Below, piece after piece: positions 1 to 8,651 of a stretch of 64,000 nt of DNA. Position 1 is the stretch's first letter, and every line of letters begins with the position of its first letter. Both the position numbers and the translations under genes were made by a program. The notes below the pieces were generated by a model. It searched no databases. It was given only the letters and a program-made list of their open reading frames with translations, and was not told where the DNA came from. This DNA is from Roseovarius sp. (GTDB lineage Bacteria; Pseudomonadota; Alphaproteobacteria; Rhodobacterales; Rhodobacteraceae): assembly GCF_030373445.1 (NCBI RefSeq), contig NZ_JAUCYU010000017.1, positions 41,586-105,585 of the forward strand, written 5' to 3'.

Positions 1-1900
1 GATCCCGCCCCGCCTGGGCGACCGTGTCGGCGGCCTCGCTTGCGGAATCGAAGGCAGACGATACGTTCTCGACGACGCCGCCCTCTCGCAGTTCCGTCAG
101 GATCGCGCTCAGTTCGGTCAGCGCCCCGTTAAGCTTGCCCGGCAACGCCTTGGCCTGGTCGCTGCCCAGAAGAGCGTCGGTCGTCTGAATGAGATCCGTA
201 AGCTCATCGGCCATTTCCTGAAGTTCGACAGCCTCGGCCTTTGCGGCAACGGCGTTCAGCCGCTCGACCAGTTCCGGCACGCCTTCGACCGCCGAGGAAA
301 CACCCTCGGCCGCGTCGGAGGCATTGTCGACCGCCGTGGCCAGCTTGTTCACCAGCGCGGCCTCGTTGAACTGCGCAACCGTCTTGTCCAGCTCGGCAAT
401 GAGGGCATCGAGCCGGCCCGGCAGCGCCTGCACCTCCTCGGAGCCGACGACCTTGCGGGCGTCGCCCAGTAGGTTGTTCAGGTTCTCGGGAACGCCCCGC
501 ACATCTTCGCTGGCCAGCAGCGCGCGGGCTTCCTGGAACAGCTCGGTCGCCGAGACCATCACCTCTTCGATCGGCAGGGCGTTGATGCGTTCGAACACGC
601 CCTGGGCGGTGGCGGAGACATCGGTGATGTCGCTTTCCGCGGTGGGCAGGTAGTACGTGCCCTGCTCGCTCTGCTCGAGCGTGGCGGGTTCGGCATCCGG
701 GTCGTCGACAAATTCGATCTTCAGCCCGCCCGTCAGGATCGAGGCGGACGCAAGCCGCGCCCGCAACCCGTCTTCCACGCGCTCGCGGAAGTACTCGAGG
801 GCCTCTCCCGATCCGGCTTCTTCGCCAAGACCCAGCCGGCCCGCCTTGATCGAAAGAGAGACGACAAGGCGCACCCGGTTGTCGCCGAATTCTTCCTCGT
901 CGATCATGCCGTTGAGCGACGTCACTTCGCCGATCTTCAACCCGTTCATCTCGACAGGCGCATCTGCGGTCAGTCCGCCGATATTCTCCGAGAACACGAC
1001 CGAGAGCGAGAGCGCCTCGCCTTCGTCGGCGGCAAAAAGGCTTGTCCGCGCGGCCGATTCCTCGGGATAGACGGTGAAGGTGCTGTCCGGTTCGACCGGG
1101 TCACCGCCCGATACCATCGTCTCGAAGGTCACGCCCCCGGCGACCAGCGACGCCACGGAACTGAATTCCAGAGCGGCCCCCCCGGGCCCGAGCGAAAAGG
1201 AAAAGCCCGACGTGTCCCAGAACCGGGTGGCAGAGCTGACCAGCTTGTCATGCGGGGCAAAGATCATCGCCTCGGCCTGGGCTGAAGAGCCGTCCTCCGT
1301 GATCGAGGGTTTCCCGATCCGTCCCACGGTTACGCCGCGATAGAGGATCGGCGTACTTTCGATCAGCGACGCACGGCCCGAGGCGCGAAGCGTCAGACGC
1401 AGTCCCTCCTGGCCGTGCCTTTCGAGCGGGGCATCGGGCAGCCCCTCGAACCGGCCCACGTATCCGCCCGGCTGATCATCCCACAGGCCCTCGATGTAAA
1501 CGCCGGAAAGCACGGTGTTCAGACCGGTCACACCTTGCGTCGTAACCTGCGGGCGCACCACCCAGAACCGCGCTTCGTCATCTATGAACGGCGCCACGTC
1601 ATTGTCGATCCGGACCGACACCAGCACCCGGTCCAGCCCCTGGGTAAAACCCACTTCCTCGACCAGGCCGATGGCGACGTCACGATAGCGCAGTTCCGTC
1701 GAACCCTCCTTCACCCCGGCGGCGTTTTCAAAGCTGATCTGAATAACCGGCCCCCGGTCGGAATAGCTGCGCCACGCTATGAACAGCACAACCAGCAGCG
1801 CGATCAGCGGCACGATCCAGATAATCGAGATCCGATCCATGACGCCGCGCCGGGCCGATTTGACCGGTGCGTCCGGTGGAGTGCTGCCGTCAGTTGCCAC
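1..1900 (-). CDS. pqiB: PqiB-like MCE-domain intermembrane transport protein (partial)
   Basis: The reading frame runs off the left edge, so the C-terminus is missing; about 633 residues are present. I start it at a GTG at 1900, which overlaps the upstream gene by 11 bases and has an AGAGG about ten bases before it. After some 20 N-terminal residues comes one membrane helix (from MDRISIIWIVPLIALL), then the first MCE domain with the PqiB-type stretches SFENAAGVKEG and RFWVVRPQV. The family forms MCE assemblies that bridge inner and outer membrane and carry lipids. It is the last gene of a pqiA-pqiA-pqiB operon, which fits this role. More MCE repeats are expected further on, but I did not delimit each one. 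Confidence 0.88.
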   Translation of the reverse strand, partial: MATDGSTPPDAPVKSARRGVMDRISIIWIVPLIALLVVLFIAWRSYSDRGPVIQISFENAAGVKEGSTELRYRDVAIGLVEEVGFTQGLDRVLVSVRIDNDVAPFIDDEARFWVVRPQVTTQGVTGLNTVLSGVYIEGLWDDQPGGYVGRFEGLPDAPLERHGQEGLRLTLRASGRASLIESTPILYRGVTVGRIGKPSITEDGSSAQAEAMIFAPHDKLVSSATRFWDTSGFSFSLGPGGAALEFSSVASLVAGGVTFETMVSGGDPVEPDSTFTVYPEESAARTSLFAADEGEALSLSVVFSENIGGLTADAPVEMNGLKIGEVTSLNGMIDEEEFGDNRVRLVVSLSIKAGRLGLGEEAGSGEALEYFRERVEDGLRARLASASILTGGLKIEFVDDPDAEPATLEQSEQGTYYLPTAESDITDVSATAQGVFERINALPIEEVMVSATELFQEARALLASEDVRGVPENLNNLLGDARKVVGSEEVQALPGRLDALIAELDKTVAQFNEAALVNKLATAVDNASDAAEGVSSAVEGVPELVERLNAVAAKAEAVELQEMADELTDLIQTTDALLGSDQAKALPGKLNGALTELSAILTELREGGVVENVSSAFDSASEAADTVAQAGRD

Positions 1901-2570
1901 GTGCGAGAATCCTCTTCCGGCCGGTTTTGCGCCTGGGCCGCTCGCCGGCCATTCCGGCCGATCTTGTATCCCATATCAAGCGGCTATCGAAACTTTGTGC
2001 CGATAGCATCGTAAAGATCACAGAGAGGGCGAAGAACAGGCTGGCGCGCCCGGGCGTGATAGACGCGATCGTCTGTAGCTGGACGAGCGATGACAGGATC
2101 GCCACGACGAAGACGTCGATCATCGACCAGCGGCCGATGTATTCCACGATCTCGTAAAGAAAATGGCGCCGGCCCTCGGTGGCGCGCGGGCCAAACCATA
2201 CGCCGATGGCCAGCCCGGCCAGCACGATGAACTTGGCGACCGGGATAAGCACGCTGGCGATCAGGATGATGGTGGCGACCCCCCAGTTTCCGCCATGCGC
2301 GAGCTCAACCGCTCCGCCGACGATCGTGTCACTCTGGGTGCTGATCAGGGTCCGTGTCTCGAGCATCGGGTAAAGGTTCGCCGGAATGTAGCAGGCCAAC
2401 CCCATCAGCCACCATGCCCAGACCTTCTGAAGTGAATAGGGATCGCGCGACCTCAGAGCGTGGCCGCATCTCGGGCATCTTGCCGTGCCACGCGGTGAGA
2501 CCCTCATGCATTCCGTGCATGCGACAAGGCCCATCTCGCGGGCTGTTTTCAGGTTTCCAGAGATTTCCAT
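1890..2570 (-). CDS. pqiA: PqiA-domain inner-membrane protein (second half)
   Basis: About 226 residues. It begins with a paired CxxC zinc-ribbon-like motif (CTEC and CPRC) followed by four hydrophobic helices, the PqiA domain layout. I prefer the ATG at 2570 (MEISGNLK), which overlaps the preceding pqiA-like gene by 22 bases and has an AGG nearby; the ATG at 2534 is an alternative. In E. coli, PqiA is one protein with two such domains, whereas here the halves are separate overlapping genes. The family is thought to work at the inner membrane with PqiB in lipid traffic or membrane-stress tolerance. Confidence 0.85.
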   Translation of the reverse strand: MEISGNLKTAREMGLVACTECMRVSPRGTARCPRCGHALRSRDPYSLQKVWAWWLMGLACYIPANLYPMLETRTLISTQSDTIVGGAVELAHGGNWGVATIILIASVLIPVAKFIVLAGLAIGVWFGPRATEGRRHFLYEIVEYIGRWSMIDVFVVAILSSLVQLQTIASITPGRASLFFALSVIFTMLSAQSFDSRLIWDTRSAGMAGERPRRKTGRKRILARGN

Positions 2571-3232
2571 ATCGAATACCTGCACATAAGCCGGTCGGTC
2601 GCGACGACAAGGACAACCAGAATTGCGAAAATCCACGCCGCTGGCCCATAGACGACGTCCGCCATGTCACTGAGCTTGACGAGGGCGACGGCACAGCCGA
2701 TGGCGAAGATTTCAGCCATCGACCACGGGACCAGCGCTTCGGAAACGGCGAAGGCCTCGCGGGCGAGCGGCGCCGGAGGCTTGTCGCGGATAATAGGTGC
2801 CAGGACATAGATAAGCAGGCTCAGCCTGATGGCCGGAATGACAACGATGAAGAACAGAACCGCGAGCGACAGGAGCGAGAGGTTCCCCGAGAACGTCAAC
2901 GCGGTCTGGAGGATCGAGGCATCGTGGTGCAGACCGGCCGCCCCGATCGACAGGAAAGGGAAGGCACAGGCGGCAACGATCAGGATAAGCACCGTCAACG
3001 CGAGCGCGATAAGCTGCTTGCCCGCCTTGCGCCGCGGCGAGATCAGCACGGTATGACACCGCGCGCAGATCGCACGTTCATGGGACGCGACATCGGGCAC
3101 GCGATATACGAGGTCGCACGAGGGGCAGGCGATCAGGTCGTCCAAGCCGTCAACGTGGCCATCTTCACCACCGAAACCCATGTTCGCGCCGATATCCGAC
3201 GGGATCGCCCCGACGGTTTGCTGTTCACTCAC
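2549..3232 (-). CDS. pqiA: PqiA-domain inner-membrane protein (first half)
   Basis: About 227 residues. A GTG start at 3232 is chosen because GGAGG lies five bases upstream; longer versions of the frame have no such site. Two CxxC pairs (CPSC, CARC) come first, then four membrane helices containing a proline-rich segment (IVVIPAIRLSLL) typical of the PqiA family. It is the first gene of the pqi operon, translationally overlapped with the second PqiA-like gene, and lies divergent to the MscS-type channel. Function is by family: an inner-membrane partner of the PqiB MCE protein. Confidence 0.85.
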   Translation of the reverse strand: MSEQQTVGAIPSDIGANMGFGGEDGHVDGLDDLIACPSCDLVYRVPDVASHERAICARCHTVLISPRRKAGKQLIALALTVLILIVAACAFPFLSIGAAGLHHDASILQTALTFSGNLSLLSLAVLFFIVVIPAIRLSLLIYVLAPIIRDKPPAPLAREAFAVSEALVPWSMAEIFAIGCAVALVKLSDMADVVYGPAAWIFAILVVLVVATDRLMCRYSIWKSLET

Positions 3233-3433
3233 TCGCACCTCCACGATCTGATGGAGCACTGTCACAGATAAACCATCTAGTCCTGAATTGCAGGGAATCA
3301 CGCCCCTGCCGCCTTGACGAACAATGAAGACCGTCCAAGCCGTACCGGCAAGGCACGTGCATTTCAATGCGGGCGCATCGTTTCGCCCGGCGCGACCCTT
3401 GCGTAATTCCAGCCGCGAGCGTCTGGTCCGGTC

Positions 3434-5122
3434 ATGGTAATCGTGACACTATGGGTTCCCATGATTCCGTTCGTTCGCCTCCTCCTTCTGTGTCTTTTCA
3501 GCCTTCTGGCAGCCGCCGCCGGCGCGCAGGAGGACAGCGAGGCATGGTACGAGGTGGAGGAACTGAACAGCGGCCTCGGCCCGGCACCGCAACGGCTCGA
3601 CCGGTCGACACCGCGTGCCGCCATGCGGAGTTTCGTCAACCTGACCAACGCGGAAAGGTTCGACTGGGCGGCACATCTGTTGAACCTGTCGGACCTTCCC
3701 CCCGGGGAACAGGCGGAAGATGGCCCGGAACTGGCCGCCATGCTCGCGTCGGTCATCGAGCGGCGGATCTGGATCAACTGGAGCGGCCTGTCGGCACGGC
3801 CGGATGCCATGATCGAAAGCGAGACGGGCAATCACCCGCGGGCGGGCGAAACCCGCCGGAACCTCCGGATCGAGCTGGTCGAGGTCAACGGCCAAGCCTA
3901 CGAGGTAAGACTCGCGCGCTACAAGGCCGGGGAAGACGACGCGGTCTGGCTGTTCACGCCGCAGACCGTCGAAGACGTTCCGGGCCTCTTCGCCGAATTC
4001 GGCCCAAGACGGTTCGAGCAGTACCTGCCCCAGAGCCTCAAGGCGCGTGCAGGCCCTCTGCGGGCGTGGGAATGGATCGCCCTGCCCCTTTACCTCGTCG
4101 TGCTCGGTCTCCTGCTTTGGGGCACCAACCGATCCGTCATGATGTTGTCGGGGATGGCACCGCGCGCCTTCCTGCGGCAGGCGATCGACCGGGCCGCGAT
4201 GCCGCTGGCGCTCATGGTCACGGCGTTCGTCGCCCAGCTGTTCCTCAATCTCGCCGTCTCCTTCTCGGGCCCGGTGACCAACGTCGTCCGGCCAGCGCTG
4301 GTCATCATCATGGTCTCGGGCTTCGGCATCGCGGCGCTGCGCGTGGTCGACGCGGTCCTCGACCGGGTCACCCTTCGCGTGGTGGGCGACATCGACGACA
4401 CGAGAAGCCTGGAGAAGCGCGAACTCTACACGTCGATCTTCGCGCTGCGGCGGATCATCGTGCTGTTCATGGTGGGCTTTGCCATCGTCTACGTGCTGCT
4501 GCGGCTCAACCTGTTCGAGTCGATCGGCATGACGCTTCTGGCATCGGCGGGTGTCCTCACCGTTCTTCTGGGGATCGCGGGGCAGGCCATTCTCGGCAAT
4601 ATCCTCGCCTCGCTTCAGATCGCGCTGGCCAAGCCGGTGCGGATCGGTGACAGCATCCTGTTCGAGGGCAACTGGGCCTATGTCGAAAGCATCTACTACA
4701 CGTTCATCCGGCTGCGCACCTGGGACGAGCGCCGCATCGTGGTGCCGGTCAGGTACTTCGTCTCGAAGCCCTTCGAGAACTGGTCGGTCAAGGACGCCAG
4801 GATCTACAGCACGATCCGGATCGTCCTGGATCATTCGGCGGATATCGAAGAGCTGCGCGAGAAATTCATCGAGTTCGCCAAGGACCGCGACGGTGTGATC
4901 GATCACGAGAAACTCTGCGCCTACGTGTCCGGCCAGACCTCGGAAGGCCAGGAAATGAGCTTCTACGTGATGTCACCCGATCCGTCTTCGGGATGGGAGA
5001 CGGAAATGGAGTTGCGCGAAGCCATGCTGGGTTATATCCGCAAGCATCATCCGGACTGGTGGCCCCGAGAGCGAGTTGCGGGCGAAGGCGGGGCGACAGG
5101 TATTTCCTTCAACGACGCCTGA
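3434..5122 (+). CDS. MscS-family mechanosensitive ion channel
   Basis: 562 residues, larger than E. coli MscS (about 286). A signal-like N-terminus (MIPFVRLLLLCLFSLLAAAA) precedes a periplasmic region of about 180 residues, then several membrane helices. The last helix and following beta domain show the MscS pattern: GVLTVLLGIAGQAILGNILA, then KPVRIGDSI and the VPVRYF region. Such channels open under membrane tension to release solutes after osmotic downshock. The start is uncertain: ATG 3434 or ATG 3461, neither with a convincing ribosome site; 3461 would put the signal peptide at the very N-terminus. The next gene is another envelope protein on the same strand. Confidence 0.85.
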   Translation: MVIVTLWVPMIPFVRLLLLCLFSLLAAAAGAQEDSEAWYEVEELNSGLGPAPQRLDRSTPRAAMRSFVNLTNAERFDWAAHLLNLSDLPPGEQAEDGPELAAMLASVIERRIWINWSGLSARPDAMIESETGNHPRAGETRRNLRIELVEVNGQAYEVRLARYKAGEDDAVWLFTPQTVEDVPGLFAEFGPRRFEQYLPQSLKARAGPLRAWEWIALPLYLVVLGLLLWGTNRSVMMLSGMAPRAFLRQAIDRAAMPLALMVTAFVAQLFLNLAVSFSGPVTNVVRPALVIIMVSGFGIAALRVVDAVLDRVTLRVVGDIDDTRSLEKRELYTSIFALRRIIVLFMVGFAIVYVLLRLNLFESIGMTLLASAGVLTVLLGIAGQAILGNILASLQIALAKPVRIGDSILFEGNWAYVESIYYTFIRLRTWDERRIVVPVRYFVSKPFENWSVKDARIYSTIRIVLDHSADIEELREKFIEFAKDRDGVIDHEKLCAYVSGQTSEGQEMSFYVMSPDPSSGWETEMELREAMLGYIRKHHPDWWPRERVAGEGGATGISFNDA

Positions 5123-5207
5123 AGGGTTTTCAGATGACGTTTCGAACATTTTCATCGATGGATTCATCAGCGGGGAACAATCCCGCAATGGCCGCGTTGC
5201 ACCCTTC

Positions 5208-6305
5208 ATGGCTGGTCTGAAATTCCCGGCTGACCCGGTCCTCCGGCTCGCCGTCATCATCATCGCTGTGATCATGTGCTTCGGCGTTCTCAAGCTCGCC
5301 GGAGATATCTTTGCGCCCATGGTCCTTGGCCTCGTAACCGGCGTCATCCTTGCGCCGATAACCGACTTGCTGGAACGCTGGCGCATTCCCGCCGGCATGG
5401 CGTCGGCGATCGTGCTGGCCCTCGGGATATCCGCTGTGGCCGTCGTGGTCGTGTTGCTCGAACCACTTATGTGGCGCGTCATCGACGAGCTGCCGGACAT
5501 CAAGTGGGAGCTTCGCGCGATCATCGAAGAATTTCGCGGCGTGATCCGCGGCCTCGACGCGGTGAACGAGGAAGTGGGCCAGGCGCTCGGCGCCGAAGCG
5601 AACAATGGTGAAGGAAACGGCAAGGGGCCGATCCCCGATCCGACCGCGACCTTGCTTCTTGCCCCCCTGGTACTGGCTCAGGTGCTTATCTTCGCGGGCA
5701 CGCTGTTCTTCTTCCTCCTGACGCGCCGGGGGATTTACGTCTGGATTTCGACCTGGGTCGGCGACCGGCGGGACACGATCATCATCAAGCAACGTTTCAC
5801 GACGGCCGAGCGGCTGGTGGCGCGTTACTTCCTGACCATCTCGATCATCAATGCCGGGCTTGGTGCGTGCCTCGGGGCCCTGCTGGTCGTCATCGGCCTG
5901 CCCGGCCCGCTGATCTGGGGCGTCGTGGCGGCAGCGCTCAACTTCATTCTCTACCTCGGGCCGATCATGGTCATCGGCGGGCTGCTTCTGGCCGGGCTGA
6001 TCGCCTTTGAAGGGCTGATGGTCTTTGCGCCCGCTGCGATATTTCTCTGCCTCAACATGATCGAGTCGCAATTCGTGACGCCGGCCATGGTGGGCAAGCA
6101 CATCTCGGTCAACCCGCTGCTGATCTTCGCCTCGCTCGTGGTGTGGCTCTGGATGTGGGGGCCGATTGGCGGGATCGTGGCCATCCCGGTGCTGGTGATC
6201 GTCCTGGTGATGCTCGACATCTTCGACAGCCAAGGGCGTGCCCGGAAGCGGCCCCCGCCCCCTGAGCCGGAACCCACGCCCGCTCCGGAAGCCTCGACGA
6301 CCTGA
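5208..6305 (+). CDS. AI-2E/PerM family transporter
   Basis: About 365 residues with the typical layout of this family: two N-terminal helices, a soluble segment of about 120 residues rich in acidic residues, then five or six helices with the conserved LNFILYLGPIMVIGG and PAMVGKHISVNPL stretches. The C-terminal tail is proline-rich (PPPPEPEPTPAPE). The ATG at 5208 puts the first helix near the N-terminus; the frame is open further upstream to 5076, overlapping mscS, and no clear ribosome site settles the start. Members export small molecules or act as Na+/H+ antiporters; the substrate here is unknown. The gene ends four bases before the convergent PLD gene. Confidence 0.85.
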   Translation: MAGLKFPADPVLRLAVIIIAVIMCFGVLKLAGDIFAPMVLGLVTGVILAPITDLLERWRIPAGMASAIVLALGISAVAVVVVLLEPLMWRVIDELPDIKWELRAIIEEFRGVIRGLDAVNEEVGQALGAEANNGEGNGKGPIPDPTATLLLAPLVLAQVLIFAGTLFFFLLTRRGIYVWISTWVGDRRDTIIIKQRFTTAERLVARYFLTISIINAGLGACLGALLVVIGLPGPLIWGVVAAALNFILYLGPIMVIGGLLLAGLIAFEGLMVFAPAAIFLCLNMIESQFVTPAMVGKHISVNPLLIFASLVVWLWMWGPIGGIVAIPVLVIVLVMLDIFDSQGRARKRPPPPEPEPTPAPEASTT

Positions 6306-6309
6306 CCTG

Positions 6310-7902
6310 TCAGACGATTTCTTCAGGCATCCCCGGCACCGGCATGGCGATCTCACGCGCGGCATCTGAATCGTAATGCACGAGGAACCCGCGACGGTCT
6401 TCCGGTTCCCGTTGCGTGTTGTCGTCGACAAGCCGCTTCCAATGCTCGAACGCCTTGGCCGGATGGAGAAACTCGTCGCCCATGCCGGTCGGCAGCCAGT
6501 TGCCCATCACCTTTTTCCGCACCAGCTCGATATGCTCTGAGCGGTCGAACCAGAGCCCGGTCTCGCTATCCCACCGAAGGCTGCGACCATTGAGATTGGC
6601 CGAGGACACGATCGCTCCGAACTCGTCGAAGATCGAAACCTTCGAGTGGACATAGATCAGGGGCGCATCTTCCAGCACATCGCGTTCGTCGCTTTGCTGT
6701 CGGCGCGTCTGTACCGGTGACGCGACAAGAAGCCGGTCGTCCCCGAATGCCTTCGTCAGCTGCGCCAGGCACTTGATCTGCTGATCCTCGCCGAACCGCG
6801 CGTCGAGGCCCCGATTGCTGTCGAAGGCGACGTCCTCCGGCGCGGCGGGAAGCACCACGAACAGCTTGAGGTTCGGGCATTGGCGCGCGCGCTTTGCCAG
6901 CGCCCGCGCCAAGGGCTTGTGGCGCAGAAACTGTGTCTCGAGATAGACGAACTGCTCGGCCTTGCGGATGCATTCGAGATGGCGTTGCTCGATCTCGCGC
7001 AACACGGTCTTCGGCGAGACCCGCAGCGACGCGTTGTGCCGACGGCGGGAAAGGGTCCGCAGGAACCCGGGCGCTGACGGCGGAGGGGGCGATTTCGCCG
7101 CCACCGTGTCGAGGAACGTGTCGAGATGCTTCTGTGCCGCCTCGACGACCGAGCCTGTCGCGATCACCTGAACGTCATGCCATGTCCGTTCCGGCGCACG
7201 GCTATGGCGCCGGGTGTCATAGCGACGATCGTTCAGGTCGAGCCCACCGATATACAGCAGCCGACGATCGAACACCGCCATTTTCTGGTGGTGGGTCGCC
7301 GGGTAAAGATCGACCAGCTGAACCGGGAAGCAGAGGCTGCCATTGTCGCCTTCGTAGCAAATGCGGCGCAGCCGCGGCGTCTCGGACCGGAACCTCGCCC
7401 GTTCATCACCGTTCATTTCCAGCCAGGAGCTGTTGAGTTCTCGCATCTTCTGCCGGACGAACGGGTAGAACACCAGTTTCGGTATCAACCCGGCGCGCGC
7501 ATCATGCAGGGCTATGGTGAATTCCAGCTTTGCGTCGTCCCTGGCCAGCTCCTGCACGGCCACCATCTGGCGCTTGGTCTGCCATGCCAGCTGGTGCAGT
7601 TCGGGGGCGGCGACGGGGTCGAAATCCGTCACGACGATGCGTATGGCGACCCCGCGGTTGAGAGTCGCGAGCATAAGGTCGAACCACGTATCGCCAAGTT
7701 CCCGGGCTTCGTCGGAATGAAGCTTGGTCGTAAGGTCGAACAGCCGGAAGCTGGCTGATATCTCGTGTTCCGCGTTGAGAAAAGCCCTTTCGAACGCAGG
7801 GTAGGCCTCGCCGGCTGTCACGAGAACTTCGAGATTGCCGATCGTCCCGTCGCTTTCGCGGACTTGGGTCACGGCCTCATTCACCTCGCCTGATGCGTCC
7901 AT
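6310..7902 (-). CDS. Phospholipase D superfamily protein (two HKD motifs)
   Basis: About 530 residues from the ATG at 7902 (MDASGEVNEA). Two catalytic PLD motifs are visible: HHQKMAVFDRR with a following GGLDLND, and HSKVSIFDEFG with SSANLNGRS. Paired HxK motifs mark phosphodiesterases or phosphatidyltransferases such as phospholipase D and cardiolipin synthase. There is no N-terminal membrane segment, so a cytosolic or peripheral enzyme is likely. The frame is open to an ATG at 7983, but that codon lies inside a terminator-like hairpin on this strand (7966-7998), which favours the later start. The enzyme is convergent with the AI-2E gene. Confidence 0.85.
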   Translation of the reverse strand: MDASGEVNEAVTQVRESDGTIGNLEVLVTAGEAYPAFERAFLNAEHEISASFRLFDLTTKLHSDEARELGDTWFDLMLATLNRGVAIRIVVTDFDPVAAPELHQLAWQTKRQMVAVQELARDDAKLEFTIALHDARAGLIPKLVFYPFVRQKMRELNSSWLEMNGDERARFRSETPRLRRICYEGDNGSLCFPVQLVDLYPATHHQKMAVFDRRLLYIGGLDLNDRRYDTRRHSRAPERTWHDVQVIATGSVVEAAQKHLDTFLDTVAAKSPPPPSAPGFLRTLSRRRHNASLRVSPKTVLREIEQRHLECIRKAEQFVYLETQFLRHKPLARALAKRARQCPNLKLFVVLPAAPEDVAFDSNRGLDARFGEDQQIKCLAQLTKAFGDDRLLVASPVQTRRQQSDERDVLEDAPLIYVHSKVSIFDEFGAIVSSANLNGRSLRWDSETGLWFDRSEHIELVRKKVMGNWLPTGMGDEFLHPAKAFEHWKRLVDDNTQREPEDRRGFLVHYDSDAAREIAMPVPGMPEEIV

Positions 7903-7965
7903 CTCGATGCCAATCTTCGCTGCGCCAGCCTCAATTGTCGAGCCACAAGCCTTGCCCCTGACCCG

Positions 7966-7998
7966 AAAAATCGCCCCCGCCATATTTCAGGCGGGGGC
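7966..7998 (-). terminator. Rho-independent terminator
   Basis: On the minus strand a 9-bp perfect stem (GCCCCCGCC / GGCGGGGGC, arms 7990-7998 and 7973-7981) with an 8-base loop is followed by GA and five T residues. It would end transcripts from the small PLDc_N gene before the PLD gene, although it sits 240 bases after that gene's stop. Confidence 0.7.
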
Positions 7999-8237
7999 TG
8001 TCACCCGCGGGACAACGGGTCGGCCAGGTCTATCGGCTTGGGGACGGGAGAGACCTGGTCAGAGGGGCGCGGTTGCGCCATGACTGGTATCCAAACGCGC
8101 TGTTCTGTCGATGGTTCCACGCTGGATACGATTTTTTTCGCTGACGGAGAATTCAATCCAAGGTTGAGTGATTGTCATCGGCACCTTGCGTGTCCACGAC
8201 CAAGGGGACCCGACCCGAGATGAGGTCCGTCTCTCTC
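7999..8237. other. Non-coding stretch between PLDc_N gene and terminator
   Basis: Together with the terminator, the gap from 7903 to 8237 is 335 bases long. I see no supported gene, repeat or clear promoter here. A 152-codon frame across 8059-8517 is antisense-like noise without a ribosome site. It could be a long 3' untranslated region of the PLDc_N transcript. Confidence 0.5.
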
Positions 8238-8423
8238 CTAGACCTTCGCCGCGCGCGGGCCGGCGATGAGCCAGATGATGAAACCGATCAACGGCAGGAT
8301 CAAAACCAGCAGAACCCACAAGACCTTCCGGCCTGTCGTCGCCGAAGAGCCGACGATGGACACGATCGCCCATATATCGAGAATTAAAAGGATTAGTCCG
8401 CCCAATCCGGAAATTTCCAGCAT
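8238..8423 (-). CDS. Small PLDc_N (phospholipase D-nuclease N-terminal) membrane protein
   Basis: 61 residues from an ATG at 8423 that has a textbook AGGAGG six bases upstream. Two hydrophobic helices are linked by a short basic loop (TTGRKVLW) and the second ends with LIGFIIWLIAGPR, the pattern of the PLDc_N family of two-helix inner-membrane proteins. The domain is often found alone, and its function is not known. It is curious that a full PLD enzyme follows on the same strand, although a terminator separates them. Confidence 0.85.
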   Translation of the reverse strand: MLEISGLGGLILLILDIWAIVSIVGSSATTGRKVLWVLLVLILPLIGFIIWLIAGPRAAKV

Positions 8424-8651
8424 GTCGCCTCCTGAAGATACCTGCCGGCGCAAACGCGGGGCGACTGCCTATGCAGTTCCCTACGCGCGCACGTTCGTGA
8501 AGTAACTCATTGATCACCCGAAAAGTTCCGCAAATTTTTCTAGTAAATTTTTGCCTCGGATTGAAACTAAAGCGGCCCCAGCGGGGTTGGATGGATGCAA
8601 TGACGGGACCAATCCCATCATAAAACCGTTCAACTGGAAGGAGCGAAGATA

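Noticed and set aside
2354..3271. A 305-codon plus-strand frame opposite the PqiA genes
   Set aside because: The minus-strand frames show CxxC motifs and membrane helices; the plus frame is charged low-complexity sequence.
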